Source: Microvirga sp. (GTDB taxonomy: Bacteria; Pseudomonadota; Alphaproteobacteria; Rhizobiales; Beijerinckiaceae). From it: a stretch of DNA of 32,884 nucleotides. Both the position numbers and the translations under genes were made by a program. Positions 8,949 through 18,601 of this stretch are shown here, in pieces (the first letter of the stretch is position 1; each line of letters begins with the position of its first letter). The notes beneath the pieces are model-generated. The model worked only from the letters and a program-made list of their open reading frames with translations, searched no databases and was not told the origin of the DNA. The stretch is taken from assembly GCA_022241475.1 (NCBI GenBank), contig JAKOMT010000009.1, positions 15,607-48,490 on the forward strand, in the 5' to 3' direction.

Positions 8949-11900
8949 ATGGCGACGGAAAAGAAGCTCAAGGATACGACTGAAGCGGCTTTGTCCGCAG
9001 TCGAACAGGCCCTCAACCTGACCGGGACCGAAACGTCCGGCGCGACTGCTTCTGACACCGGCTCGATCAAGTCGAGGTCGTCCGCGAGCGGCTCCGGAGA
9101 CAGTCGCTCCCCCTCCGATCCGCGCATGCCCTCGGTCAGCGACGGGGAGCTTCTTGGCAAGTTCGATCGCACCGCAGCCGACGAAGAGCTCGTCAGCGAG
9201 GCAGCGACGTCGAAGCCGTCGGTCCTGTCGCCGGACCGGTCGCGCGTCGCGAACGACGACAGACAGACGATCGGCGTGCTGATGCAGGCCATGCAGGCGC
9301 GGCCTTCGCGTCGCCCCTACGCCTATGCGACGGTCGCCGCGATCGTCTGGGTCGCGGGCGTGGTCGGCGTCGCCGCGATGGAAGGCGGGCTCGCCGCGAT
9401 GACGGCGGGCTGGAGCACGGCGCAGATCGTCGTCGCCGCCGCGCTCGTCTTCGTTCCCACGATTTTCTTCTTCACGGCCGCCATGCTGGCGGTGCGTTCC
9501 CAGGAAATGAAGCTCGTCGCCCGCTCCGTGGGCGAGGTCGCCATGCGGCTCGCCGAGCCGGAGAGCTTCTCGACCGACGCCGTCCTCACGGTCTCGCAGG
9601 CCGTCCGTCGCGAAGTCGCCGCCGTCGGCGACGGCATCGAGCGCGCCCTCGCCCGTGCGGGCGAACTCGAGACGCTGGTGCGCAGCGAGATCTCGACGCT
9701 GGAGCGCGCCTATTCCGACAACGAAATCCGCATCCGTTCTCTCGTCGACGAATTGATCGCCCAGCGCGAGGCCATCGTCGCCAACGCCGAGCGCGTGCGC
9801 ACCGCGATCTCGGGCTCGCACGAGACGTTCGCGCAGGACGTCGAAATCGCGTCGCAGCGCATCGTCGAGGCGATCTCCGCCACGGGCGAGCGCGTCAGCG
9901 ACTCGATCGAAGGACGCGGCGAGCACATCACGTCGGCGCTCGGCCGGGCCGGTGAGCGCGTCATCGAGGATATGGCGAACCGCGGCGAGGAGCTCGTGGA
10001 GCGCCTCGCGGGAACCGCCGAGGAATTCAAGACGGGCCTGACGCAGGCCGGTCAGGACCTCGCCTCCGTCATCGACGACAAGTCGCGGGAATTCCGCGTT
10101 TCGCTCGAAGGCGCCCAGGGCGCGCTCACCGAGAACATCCTCGCGAGCGCCGACACCGTCACCCGCTCGCTCGTCGACACGGGCGAGCAGGTCAAGGCCT
10201 CGTTCGCCGAGCAGGGCGACCAGATGCGCGCCTCCTTCGAGCGCACGGCCGGCGATCTCGAAAGCGCCTTCGCCGCGCGCGGCGAGACGATGCGCGACGA
10301 GATCTCGCGCAGCCTCACGCAGGTCGGTGAGGAATACGATCGCATTCTCGAGGCTCGGACGGAAAAGACCCGCGACGTTCTCGCCGCCTCCGGCAAGGAC
10401 GTGGCTCTGGCGATCGCCGGTCAGGGATCGCGCATCAATCAGGCGCTGCGCAATTCCGGCGACGCCGTCGCGTCGCTTCTCGGCGACCAGGGATCGAGGC
10501 TCGAGGCTCTCCTGGGCGAGCGCCTCGCCGGCTTCGAAGCGATCATCGTCGAGCGCGGTCAAAAGCTCGAGGACGGCCTCGACGCGCGCGCCCGCGCCTT
10601 CGACGAGACGATCGTCGCGCGCACGGAAGCGCTCACCGGAGGCCTCGGCCAGAAGACGGAAGCGTTCAAGGCTGCCGTCGACGACGGCGCCCGCGCCCTC
10701 GACGAGACCATCGCGGCGCGCGCGGAAGCGCTGACCGGCGGCCTCGGCGAGCGCACGGAGGCGTTCAAGGCGGCGATCGACGACGGCGCCCGCAGCCTCG
10801 ACCAGATCATCGCCGCGCGCACCGAGACGCTGACGGGCGGCCTCGGCGAGCGCATGGAGGCCTTCAAGGCGGCCATCGACGACGGCGCCCGCAGCCTCGA
10901 CGAACTGATCTCCGCCCGCGCCGAGACGCTCACGGGCGGCCTCGGCGAACGCACGGAGGCCTTCAAGGCGGCGGTGCACGACGGCGCCCGCGCTCTCGAC
11001 GAGACGATCGCCGCGCGCACGCAGGCGCTGACCGGCGGGCTCGGAGAGCGGACGGAAGCCTTCAAGGCGGCCGTCAACGACGGCGCCCGCAACCTCGAAC
11101 TGGCCGTCGACGCGCGCGCCGCCGCGCTCACGGAAACGCTGGGCGAGCGCACGAAAACGATGGAGACCGCGATCGCCGCGGGAGCCGAGGCGCTCTCGGG
11201 CGCGATCGACACGCGTCTCGCGACCCTCGAAAACTCCATCCTCCGCCAGGGCGGGGAACTCGTCGAACGCTTCTCGCGTGACGTCGAAACGATCAGCGGC
11301 GTCATCGAGGGGCGCTTCGGAGATATCGACCGCGTCGTCAACATCGAGGGCCGCGCCCTTGCCGAAACGCTCGCTGACCGCACCCGCGAGGCGGCGGAGC
11401 TCATCGAAACGCGGATGCGCGATCTCGACGAGCGATCCGCGCGTCACGGCGGCGAAATCACGGCGCGCTTCGACCACATCGTCGGAAAGGTCGACGAGAC
11501 GCTCGGCGCCCGCGCCGCCGCGCTCAACGAGGCGCTCGTCGTGCGCACGGGCGAAATGGCGCGTGTCCTCGCGGAGGGCGGACGCGAGATGTCGCAGTCG
11601 CTAGAAAAGCGCGCGGAAGAGATCGGCGAACTCGTCGCTGCGCGTACGGCTTCGGTCGGCGACGCGCTCGCGGCCAAGGCCGACTTCATCGACGCGCGCC
11701 TCGGAGAACGCGCCGACGCGATCGCCCGCACGCTCGATGAAGGCGTCGGCCGCCTCGAAACGGGGATCGTGCCCCGCGTCGAGAGCGTCGTCGGGCGGCT
11801 CGCGGAACGCAGTGAAGCGCTGGAAGCCCTCATGGGCGAACGCGCTGAGGCGATCGCGGGGCTCTTCGAGACGAGCGGCCGCGACGTGTCCGCCATGCTC

Positions 11901-14447
11901 GGCGACCGGATCGGCGAATTGTCCGGGCTCCTTGACCGCTCCGGCGAGACGCTCGCCTCGGTCATCGATATGCGCGGGCGCAACATGGTCGCGTCGCTCG
12001 GGGAACGCGTCGCAGCCGCGACGCAGGCCATCGCGGAAAAGTCCGACGGCCTCGCCTCCGTCATCGACGAGCGGGGTGAAAACCTCGTCGGAGCGCTCAG
12101 CGCGCGCGTCGAGGAACTGCGGCTGGTGGTCGATCAGGGCGGGGAGCGCATCGGGGCCAATCTCAATGCGCGCGGCGACGCCATGGTCGCCATCCTCGAA
12201 GGGCGCATCGCCCGCCTCGGCAATCTTCTGGAACAGGGCGGCGCGGCGCTCGCCCAGCTCCTCGACAATCGCAGCGACCATTTCGTGGGCCAGATCGAGA
12301 CGCGCATCGCCCATGTCGCGAGCCTGCTCGACGGCGGCGGCGAGCGCCTGACCGCGACGCTGGACGCGCGCGGCGAGGAGATCGCGGCCAAGCTCAACAC
12401 CAGCCTCGGCCAGCTCTCGTATCTCATCGACAAGGGCGGCGAGAAGCTCACGGGCGACCTCAGCGCCAGCGGCGAGACGATCCTCGCGAGCCTCGGGGAC
12501 CGCCTCGACCAGATCGCGAACATTCTGGAGCATCGCGGCGGCGCCCTCGCCACGCAGCTCGGCGCACGCGTCGACCAGCTCGAGAACGTCATCGACGTGC
12601 GCGGCGTCGAACTCGTCGACGCGCTCGGCGCGCGCAGCCAGAACGTTGCGCAGGACATCACGGCGGCCGGCGACGAGGTGGCTCGCTCCCTCGAAACGCA
12701 GAGCGTGCGTCTTCTCGAGGCCCTGCGCGACCGCAGCGAAGAGCTCCGCGCCATCTACGGGGAGTCGAGCGAGGCCCTGCGCGTCGCCATCGACGACGGC
12801 GCCCGCAACGCGATCGAAGCGCTCGTCGAGACGAACCGGCGCATCGGCGGGGAGCTCGGCGGCGTGCTCATGCGCCTGCACGACGCGAACCGGGTGCTGG
12901 AAGACGTGGCGGCTCGCGCCGGCGGCGACCTCGGCGCGGTCGAGACCGCCCTCTCCTCCCGGTCGCTGGAAATCTCGGCCCTCCTCGCGGAAGTCGCCGA
13001 ACAGACGAACGCCGCGACGGCGCGCATCGCCGATCAGGCCGACACGCTCCGCGCGATTTCGTCGGGGGTGATGCAGGAGGCCGGCGAGATCGGGCGCACG
13101 TTCGACGAGCGCGGCCGCTCGCTCGCCGAGAACACGAAGGAGCAGGTCGACACGCTCGTCGAAGCGACGACGCTTCTGGAGCGCCTGGAGCGCCGGATGG
13201 GAGAAGGCCTCGCCGATCGCAACGCCGCGCTCGAACAGATGCTTGCGCGCGTCGAAGAGCGTGCGGCGGAGATGGACACGGTCAACCGTCATTTCTTCTC
13301 GCTCGTCGAGGGATCCCTCGCCGATATCGAGGAGAAGTCCCGGCGGATCGGCGCCGTCTTGTCCCAGACGGCAAGCACGAGCAGCGAGGCGATCGCGGCG
13401 CAGTTCGCGGAGATCCGTCAGGCGACGGACGGCGAGCGCGCCCGCACCGCGACCTCGATCCGCGCAGCCTACGAAGACGTGGCTGGTGAAATGACCGAGG
13501 CGCTGGAAAGCGCGTCGGGGCGCTTCCGTCAGGCGACGGAAGACATGCGCGCGATGACGGCGCAGATCCAGCGCGAGCTCGACGCGACCCGTGGCGAACT
13601 GCGCCGCAACCTCGCCGACCTCCCCAAGGAAACCGAAGAGACCGCCGGCCAGATGCGCCGCGTCGTCTCCGACCAGATCAAGGCGCTCAACGAACTTGCC
13701 TCGCTCGTGACGCGTTCGGGCAAGGCCGTGGACGTGGTGCAAGCGCGCTACGGTGAGGCGGTCGCTCCGTCGCAGCAGGCTCCCGTGATGCAGGCCGTCG
13801 GCGCCGGCGCGCAGCCGGCCCTGCGGCCGTCATCGCCCGTTATCGGGCAGGTCGAAGCCCCCGCTTCGCCCGTCGTCGCGCGCGCGCCGGAGCCTCCGCG
13901 CGAACGGCCGGTCGCGCGTCGCGAGCAGGAAGCGCCCCGTGACAACGGCCAGGCCGGCCGGAGCGGCTGGCTCTCGGACCTGCTCCTGCGCGCCTCGCGC
14001 GACGACGAGGACGAGCCCGTGGTCGCCAAGCAGGAGCCGTCGCCCGCCGCCTCGCGGCCGACCGCCGCCGCCGGGGGCGCCACAGGCCCTCGCGAGAGCG
14101 GCAACGCCCTTGAATCGTTGAACTCGATCTCGGTCGACATCGCCCGCATGATCGATCACAGCGCGGTCGTGACGGCCTGGGATCGCTTCAACCGCGGCGA
14201 GAACGGCGTGTTCACGCGCCAGCTCTACACGGCTCAGGGACAGCAGACCTTCGACGAGCTTCGCCGCAAATACGCCCGCGACGCCGAGTTCCGTCAGACG
14301 GTCGACCGCTATGTCGAGGAGTTCGAGCGGCTTCTGCGCGACGTGGCCCGTGACGACCGAGATCAGGTGCTGACCAAGACCTATCTCGTTTCCGAAACCG
14401 GAAAGGTCTACACGATGCTGGCCCATGCGAGCGGCCGTCTCAACTGA
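8949..14447 (+). CDS. Giant membrane-anchored coiled-coil repeat protein, GPR/RgsE-like polar growth protein
   Basis: An 1832-residue protein. Residues 1-120 are polar and Ser-rich. Two hydrophobic helices (about 125-144 and 158-182) anchor it in the inner membrane. Residues 190-1560 are charged, Ala-rich helical repeats resembling apolipoprotein A/E. Five nearly identical 33-residue units span 548-712, with a decayed sixth to 745, and another run of 33-residue units spans about 999-1196. A Pro/Ala linker (about 1610-1710) leads to a compact C-terminal domain (about 1720-1832). This layout matches the Growth Pole Ring protein of Agrobacterium (2115 residues) and RgsE of Sinorhizobium, which organise polar growth. 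The assignment rests on architecture and lineage, not on an alignment. The ATG at 8949 has GAGG 7 bases upstream. A terminator follows. The neighbouring zapA gene fits a growth/division setting. Confidence 0.8.
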   Translation: MATEKKLKDTTEAALSAVEQALNLTGTETSGATASDTGSIKSRSSASGSGDSRSPSDPRMPSVSDGELLGKFDRTAADEELVSEAATSKPSVLSPDRSRVANDDRQTIGVLMQAMQARPSRRPYAYATVAAIVWVAGVVGVAAMEGGLAAMTAGWSTAQIVVAAALVFVPTIFFFTAAMLAVRSQEMKLVARSVGEVAMRLAEPESFSTDAVLTVSQAVRREVAAVGDGIERALARAGELETLVRSEISTLERAYSDNEIRIRSLVDELIAQREAIVANAERVRTAISGSHETFAQDVEIASQRIVEAISATGERVSDSIEGRGEHITSALGRAGERVIEDMANRGEELVERLAGTAEEFKTGLTQAGQDLASVIDDKSREFRVSLEGAQGALTENILASADTVTRSLVDTGEQVKASFAEQGDQMRASFERTAGDLESAFAARGETMRDEISRSLTQVGEEYDRILEARTEKTRDVLAASGKDVALAIAGQGSRINQALRNSGDAVASLLGDQGSRLEALLGERLAGFEAIIVERGQKLEDGLDARARAFDETIVARTEALTGGLGQKTEAFKAAVDDGARALDETIAARAEALTGGLGERTEAFKAAIDDGARSLDQIIAARTETLTGGLGERMEAFKAAIDDGARSLDELISARAETLTGGLGERTEAFKAAVHDGARALDETIAARTQALTGGLGERTEAFKAAVNDGARNLELAVDARAAALTETLGERTKTMETAIAAGAEALSGAIDTRLATLENSILRQGGELVERFSRDVETISGVIEGRFGDIDRVVNIEGRALAETLADRTREAAELIETRMRDLDERSARHGGEITARFDHIVGKVDETLGARAAALNEALVVRTGEMARVLAEGGREMSQSLEKRAEEIGELVAARTASVGDALAAKADFIDARLGERADAIARTLDEGVGRLETGIVPRVESVVGRLAERSEALEALMGERAEAIAGLFETSGRDVSAMLGDRIGELSGLLDRSGETLASVIDMRGRNMVASLGERVAAATQAIAEKSDGLASVIDERGENLVGALSARVEELRLVVDQGGERIGANLNARGDAMVAILEGRIARLGNLLEQGGAALAQLLDNRSDHFVGQIETRIAHVASLLDGGGERLTATLDARGEEIAAKLNTSLGQLSYLIDKGGEKLTGDLSASGETILASLGDRLDQIANILEHRGGALATQLGARVDQLENVIDVRGVELVDALGARSQNVAQDITAAGDEVARSLETQSVRLLEALRDRSEELRAIYGESSEALRVAIDDGARNAIEALVETNRRIGGELGGVLMRLHDANRVLEDVAARAGGDLGAVETALSSRSLEISALLAEVAEQTNAATARIADQADTLRAISSGVMQEAGEIGRTFDERGRSLAENTKEQVDTLVEATTLLERLERRMGEGLADRNAALEQMLARVEERAAEMDTVNRHFFSLVEGSLADIEEKSRRIGAVLSQTASTSSEAIAAQFAEIRQATDGERARTATSIRAAYEDVAGEMTEALESASGRFRQATEDMRAMTAQIQRELDATRGELRRNLADLPKETEETAGQMRRVVSDQIKALNELASLVTRSGKAVDVVQARYGEAVAPSQQAPVMQAVGAGAQPALRPSSPVIGQVEAPASPVVARAPEPPRERPVARREQEAPRDNGQAGRSGWLSDLLLRASRDDEDEPVVAKQEPSPAASRPTAAAGGATGPRESGNALESLNSISVDIARMIDHSAVVTAWDRFNRGENGVFTRQLYTAQGQQTFDELRRKYARDAEFRQTVDRYVEEFERLLRDVARDDRDQVLTKTYLVSETGKVYTMLAHASGRLN
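10590..11183 (+). repeat. 99-bp tandem repeats inside the giant coiled-coil gene
   Basis: Units start at 10590, 10689, 10788, 10887 and 10986, exactly 99 bases apart, and a decayed sixth unit starts at 11085. Each encodes a 33-residue block with the core LTGGLGERTEAFKAA. The five full units differ at only a few residues, so they look like recent in-frame duplications. Copy number could vary between strains. Confidence 0.9.
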
Positions 14448-14474
14448 CCGGACTATCGCCCCGCGCATTCTTTG

Positions 14475-14513
14475 GATCCCCGGCCGTCGAAAGCGGTCGG
14501 GGATCTTCCGTTT
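14475..14513 (+). terminator. Rho-independent terminator after the giant coiled-coil gene
   Basis: A 12-bp stem (14475-14486 with 14494-14505, one G-U pair) closes the 7-base loop TCGAAAG and is followed by TTCCGTTT. It starts 27 bases after the stop codon. Confidence 0.85.
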
Positions 14514-14603
14514 CGGGCGGCTGATACGTAGGCCGCCGAATGGCGGCGCTCCCCGTTTTGTCGAAAATGACGGTATCGGAAGGAATTCTGCGGAGTGGCG
14601 CAC

Positions 14604-15425
14604 ATGGCGCATTCGGAAATCGTCGGGGATTCCGCAGACGCGAAGCCGAGGGCGCGCGCCCCCGTGATCCGTAAGATCGACATGGAGGACGTGCAGGCCG
14701 CCTTCTATGAGGGGCTCGGCGATTTCCGGGCTGCGCCCGCCTTCGGCCTGTTCTTCGGCGGCGTCTATGCGCTCGGCGGGATCGCCATGGTGCTGCTCGT
14801 CTCTGCGTTGAAGCTCGGCTACCTCGCCTACCCGCTCGCGGCGGGGTTCGCGCTCGTCGGGCCGTTCGTCGCCGTGGGTCTCTACGAGGTGAGCCGGCGG
14901 CGCGATCTCGGGCTGCCGCTGCGCTGGAAAGACGTCCTCGGCGCGATCGCGTCGCAGGGGAAGCGCGAGATCGGCTGGATGGCGCTCGTCACGCTGTTCG
15001 CCTTGGTCATCTGGCTCTATCAGGTGCGGCTGCTTCTGGCCCTGTTTCTGGGCTTCCAGTCCTTCACGTCGGTCGGGGAATTTCTGACCGTGGTGTTCAC
15101 GACGCCCGAGGGCTGGTTGTTCCTGATCATCGGCAACGTCGTCGGCGCGTTCCTTGCGCTGGGATTGTTTTCGATCTCGGTGATCTCCTTCCCGCTCCTC
15201 CTCGATCGGGACGTCGATTTCATCACCGCGATGATCGCCAGTGTGACGAGCGTGACGATGAACCCGCGTCCGATGCTCGGCTGGGGCCTGTTCATCGTGC
15301 TCGGCCTGATCCTGGCCTCGATCCCGTTCTTCCTGGGGCTGCTGATCATGCTGCCGGCGCTGGGCCACGCATCTTGGCGGCTCTACAAGCGCGTCGTCGC
15401 GCCGGAGGATCCGGCCAGCGCCTGA
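14604..15425 (+). CDS. DUF2189 family integral membrane protein
   Basis: A 273-residue protein with about six hydrophobic segments after a polar N-terminus of some 40 residues. It contains the family-typical GLYEVSRRRDLG segment after the second membrane helix. DUF2189 proteins are common next to cytochrome-oxidase and other genes in alphaproteobacteria, but their role is not established. The start is ambiguous: the ATG at 14604 has CGGAG at a spacing of 8, and an in-frame GTG at 14595 has AAGGAA at a spacing of 9; the two differ by only three residues. It lies about 90 bases after the terminator of the giant gene, so it is probably transcribed separately, and it converges on zapA with 5 bases between the stops. 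Confidence 0.88.
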   Translation: MAHSEIVGDSADAKPRARAPVIRKIDMEDVQAAFYEGLGDFRAAPAFGLFFGGVYALGGIAMVLLVSALKLGYLAYPLAAGFALVGPFVAVGLYEVSRRRDLGLPLRWKDVLGAIASQGKREIGWMALVTLFALVIWLYQVRLLLALFLGFQSFTSVGEFLTVVFTTPEGWLFLIIGNVVGAFLALGLFSISVISFPLLLDRDVDFITAMIASVTSVTMNPRPMLGWGLFIVLGLILASIPFFLGLLIMLPALGHASWRLYKRVVAPEDPASA

Positions 15426-15430
15426 GCGAT

Positions 15431-15808
15431 TCAGTCCTCGGCCGAGCCGGCCGGCGCGGCGAGACTGCGGGCCAGGCGCTCGACGCGCTCGGCGGCGGAA
15501 ATGATCGCGCTCGACTGGCGCTCCTCGCTGTCGTGAATCCGCGCGTCGCTTTCGGCGACGAGACTTTTCAGCGAATCGACTTCCTCGCGAAGCTTGGCGA
15601 TGGTTCCGCGCGCTTCCGTCAGCTCGTCGACGACGGTGAGCGCCGCCATCACCTGGAGCCGCATGTCGCCGATTTCGCCGAAGGCGTCGCGCATCTGCGT
15701 GATCTTGGCGTCGAGGGCGGCGGCCAGCCCCTCGAGATGAGCCTCTTCGCCATCCGCGCAGGCCATGCGGTAGGTCTTGCCAGCGATCGTCACCGTCACC
15801 TGGGCCAC
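15431..15808 (-). CDS. zapA: Cell division protein ZapA
   Basis: ZapA binds FtsZ filaments and bundles them at the division site. The 125-residue protein has the short N-terminal globular domain (MAQVTVTIAGKTYRMAC, then an EEAHLEGLAAALD stretch) and a C-terminal coiled coil from about residue 55 to 110. The start is a GTG at 15808, supported by a strong GGAGGG 7 bases upstream. It lies 19 bases after the stop of the DUF4164 gene and forms an operon with it, an arrangement typical of Hyphomicrobiales. In many alphaproteobacteria the 6S RNA gene follows zapA, but here the convergent DUF2189 gene occupies that position. Confidence 0.93.
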   Translation of the reverse strand: MAQVTVTIAGKTYRMACADGEEAHLEGLAAALDAKITQMRDAFGEIGDMRLQVMAALTVVDELTEARGTIAKLREEVDSLKSLVAESDARIHDSEERQSSAIISAAERVERLARSLAAPAGSAED

Positions 15809-15827
15809 AACACCACCCTCCGCGCCA

Positions 15828-16118
15828 TCACTCGCGTTCGTCGCGCCCGCCCGAATGGGCGAGCACGTCTTCTATGGAGGCGATCGCCCGATCGACCCGT
15901 CGCGCCACATCGCCGGAAGCGGCTTCGAACTTGCCGAGGCTGTCGACCGCGCCGTCGAGCTCGACGGCGAGGCGCGCCCGGTCGTCCTGCATGATCTGCA
16001 GTTCAGTTTCGAGATCGACGCGGTTGCGCTCGTTGGCCAGCCGGCGGGCGACGGACGCCTCGAGCAGGCCGAGGGAAGCCTCCAGCCTGCGCATCGCCTC
16101 GTCGAGCGGAACGCCCAT
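15828..16118 (-). CDS. DUF4164 family coiled-coil protein
   Basis: A 96-residue, almost entirely helical protein with heptad-like patterning throughout and no membrane segment. It resembles the DUF4164 family, which is found directly upstream of zapA in Hyphomicrobiales. Its position suggests a role with ZapA or the divisome, but this is inference from context. The ATG at 16118 has AAGGGAG at a spacing of 9 bases. A promoter for the DUF4164-zapA operon must lie within 16119-16190 or inside the preceding gene. Confidence 0.85.
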   Translation of the reverse strand: MGVPLDEAMRRLEASLGLLEASVARRLANERNRVDLETELQIMQDDRARLAVELDGAVDSLGKFEAASGDVARRVDRAIASIEDVLAHSGGRDERE

Positions 16119-16190
16119 CGCCTTCGGCTCCCTTTCTGGATTCGCGTCATCGGACGGTAAGGAGTGGCGTCGGCGACCGCAAGGCCGCGA

Positions 16191-16736
16191 TCAGCCCCCG
16201 AAATCGCTTTCCGCCAGGAAAGCGGCCTCCTCCGGGGTCGTCTCGCGCCCGAGCACGGCGTTGCGGTGGGGAAAACGGCCGAAACGCGCCACGATATCGC
16301 GATGATGGCGCGCCCATTTCGCGCCATCATCGCCCGCCGCTTCGTTCAGCGCGACTGCGCGATCCTGCGCCGCGAGATCCTCGGCGTGCGTCAAAGGCAG
16401 GATGAAGAAGCGGCTGAGCGGAGGCGCGATCGCCTCGTGGAAGCCGGACTCGATCGCCTGCTCCGCCACGGCGAGCGCGATGTCGTCGGCGGCGTAGGTT
16501 CGCTTGTCGCCGCGAAACATGTTGCGCGGAAACTGGTCGAGCACGATCAGCAGCGCCAGCGCCCCGTGGGCGGTCTCGGTCCACGCCGCCAGCTCGCCCG
16601 CGACGGCGGCCTCATAGGTGGCGAGGAATCGCCGGTGGATTTCGGCGTCGAATGCCTCGTCGCGCGTGAACCATTTTGCAGGCCCCGCATCCTCCCAGAA
16701 TGCGATGATCTCCTCACGGCCGGTGATCTGCGTCAT
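16191..16736 (-). CDS. DUF924 family protein
   Basis: A 181-residue helical protein. The family signature LIVLDQFPRNMFRGD sits near residues 69-83, with a later PLSRFFILPLTHAED stretch and a C-terminal HHRDIVARFGRFPHRN motif. DUF924 proteins are widespread in bacteria and eukaryotes and have a TPR-like helical fold; their biochemical role is not established. The ATG at 16736 is fixed by AAGGAG at a spacing of 6 bases; a longer reading to 16895 adds an atypical N-terminus and was rejected. The gene is divergent from ilvC with 259 bases between the starts. Confidence 0.9.
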   Translation of the reverse strand: MTQITGREEIIAFWEDAGPAKWFTRDEAFDAEIHRRFLATYEAAVAGELAAWTETAHGALALLIVLDQFPRNMFRGDKRTYAADDIALAVAEQAIESGFHEAIAPPLSRFFILPLTHAEDLAAQDRAVALNEAAGDDGAKWARHHRDIVARFGRFPHRNAVLGRETTPEEAAFLAESDFGG

Positions 16737-18015
<1,279 letters not shown>

Positions 18016-18039
18016 GTCGACGGCGTCGCACTGCGCTCG

Positions 18040-18069
18040 AAGGCCCGCCCGTGAGGCGGGCCTTTTTTT
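18040..18069 (+). terminator. Rho-independent terminator after ilvC
   Basis: A 10-bp stem (AAGGCCCGCC at 18040-18049 with 18055-18064) closes a 5-base CGTGA loop and runs into a tract of seven T residues (18063-18069), 25 bases after the ilvC stop. Confidence 0.95.
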
Positions 18070-18324
18070 GTGCGTGGCGCCGATCCCGGAGCGCGCATTT
18101 GGAGAATTGTCCCATGCCGCGACCAATTGTTCGCTGAAGAAGGGCCCTGCCCACAGGTCTATCCGCATTGCCGTCCCGAACCCGGGACGCAGGTCCATGA
18201 ATTCGCGACATTCGCCCCGCCGCAACCCGAAGAACAGGCCGCGAGCAAGACTTTTGGGCCCCGGGTCCGGAACAACGAGAGCGCCCCCGAGTTGTTTCCT
18301 TGAACGCAAATAAAGGAGGCGCGT
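18070..18324. other. Intergenic stretch between the ilvC terminator and the 69-residue gene
   Basis: I see no convincing gene here. Short open frames exist on both strands but lack a ribosome-binding site or protein-like composition. The stretch holds a 6-bp hairpin GTCCCG/CGGGAC near 18173-18188 and, at its end, the EcfG-like promoter of the small gene that follows. Confidence 0.5.
18269..18293 (+). promoter_or_regulatory. EcfG-like (general stress response) promoter
   Basis: GGAAC at 18269-18273, a 16-base spacer and AGTT at 18290-18293 fit the alphaproteobacterial EcfG pattern GGAAC-N16/17-cGTT with one mismatch. The -10 element lies 32 bases before the ATG of the 69-residue gene, a sensible distance. 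This predicts induction under general stress. Confidence 0.55.
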
Positions 18325-18534
18325 ATGCAGGACCCGAAAATTGAGACGCCTACTCGGCTGCAGGACGAGCCTCCTTCCCAGTACAAGAGCGAGGAACTCG
18401 AGCAGGAACCGGTCGTGGCGTCCGTCAAGGAAGCGCGGCAGGGTCCTTGGGGAAAGCCCGTTCTCGTCGTGCTCGTCGTCGGCCTTGCATTGGCCGTGAT
18501 CGCGGGTTGGATCCTCGGCGGGACGATGTTCTGA
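18325..18534 (+). CDS. Small single-pass membrane protein, stress-type
   Basis: A 69-residue protein not assigned to a family. The first 44 residues are polar and charged, with a Pro/Gln/Glu-rich stretch, and residues about 46-65 form one hydrophobic helix close to the C-terminus (VLVVLVVGLALAVIAGWILG). It is therefore a tail-anchored-like inner-membrane protein with a cytosolic N-terminal part. AAAGGAGG lies 6 bases before the ATG, a very strong ribosome-binding site that supports real expression. An EcfG-like promoter precedes it. A weak hairpin terminator follows at 18578. Confidence 0.8.
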   Translation: MQDPKIETPTRLQDEPPSQYKSEELEQEPVVASVKEARQGPWGKPVLVVLVVGLALAVIAGWILGGTMF

Positions 18535-18577
18535 TCCCGCCGTCGTAAACGTCGGCTCTAACGCTCATTATAGAGAC

Positions 18578-18600
18578 GCCCGCGCTCGAGGCGGGCTGTT
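18578..18600 (+). terminator. Weak hairpin terminator between convergent genes
   Basis: A 6-bp stem GCCCGC/GCGGGC with a 7-base loop is followed by TGTTGT. It lies between the stop of the 69-residue gene (18534) and the stop of the convergent flavoprotein gene (18602). The U-tract is poor. Confidence 0.5.
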
Positions 18601-18601
18601 G

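Noticed and set aside
8907..15368. Three long minus-strand frames (856, 713 and 512 codons) opposite the giant coiled-coil gene
   Set aside because: They mirror the repeats of the real gene, lack ribosome-binding sites and show no domain. The plus-strand product has clear membrane and repeat structure and a proper start and terminator.
15426..15431. A 6S RNA gene after zapA
   Set aside because: The DUF2189 gene ends 5 bases from the zapA stop, leaving no space for 6S RNA here.
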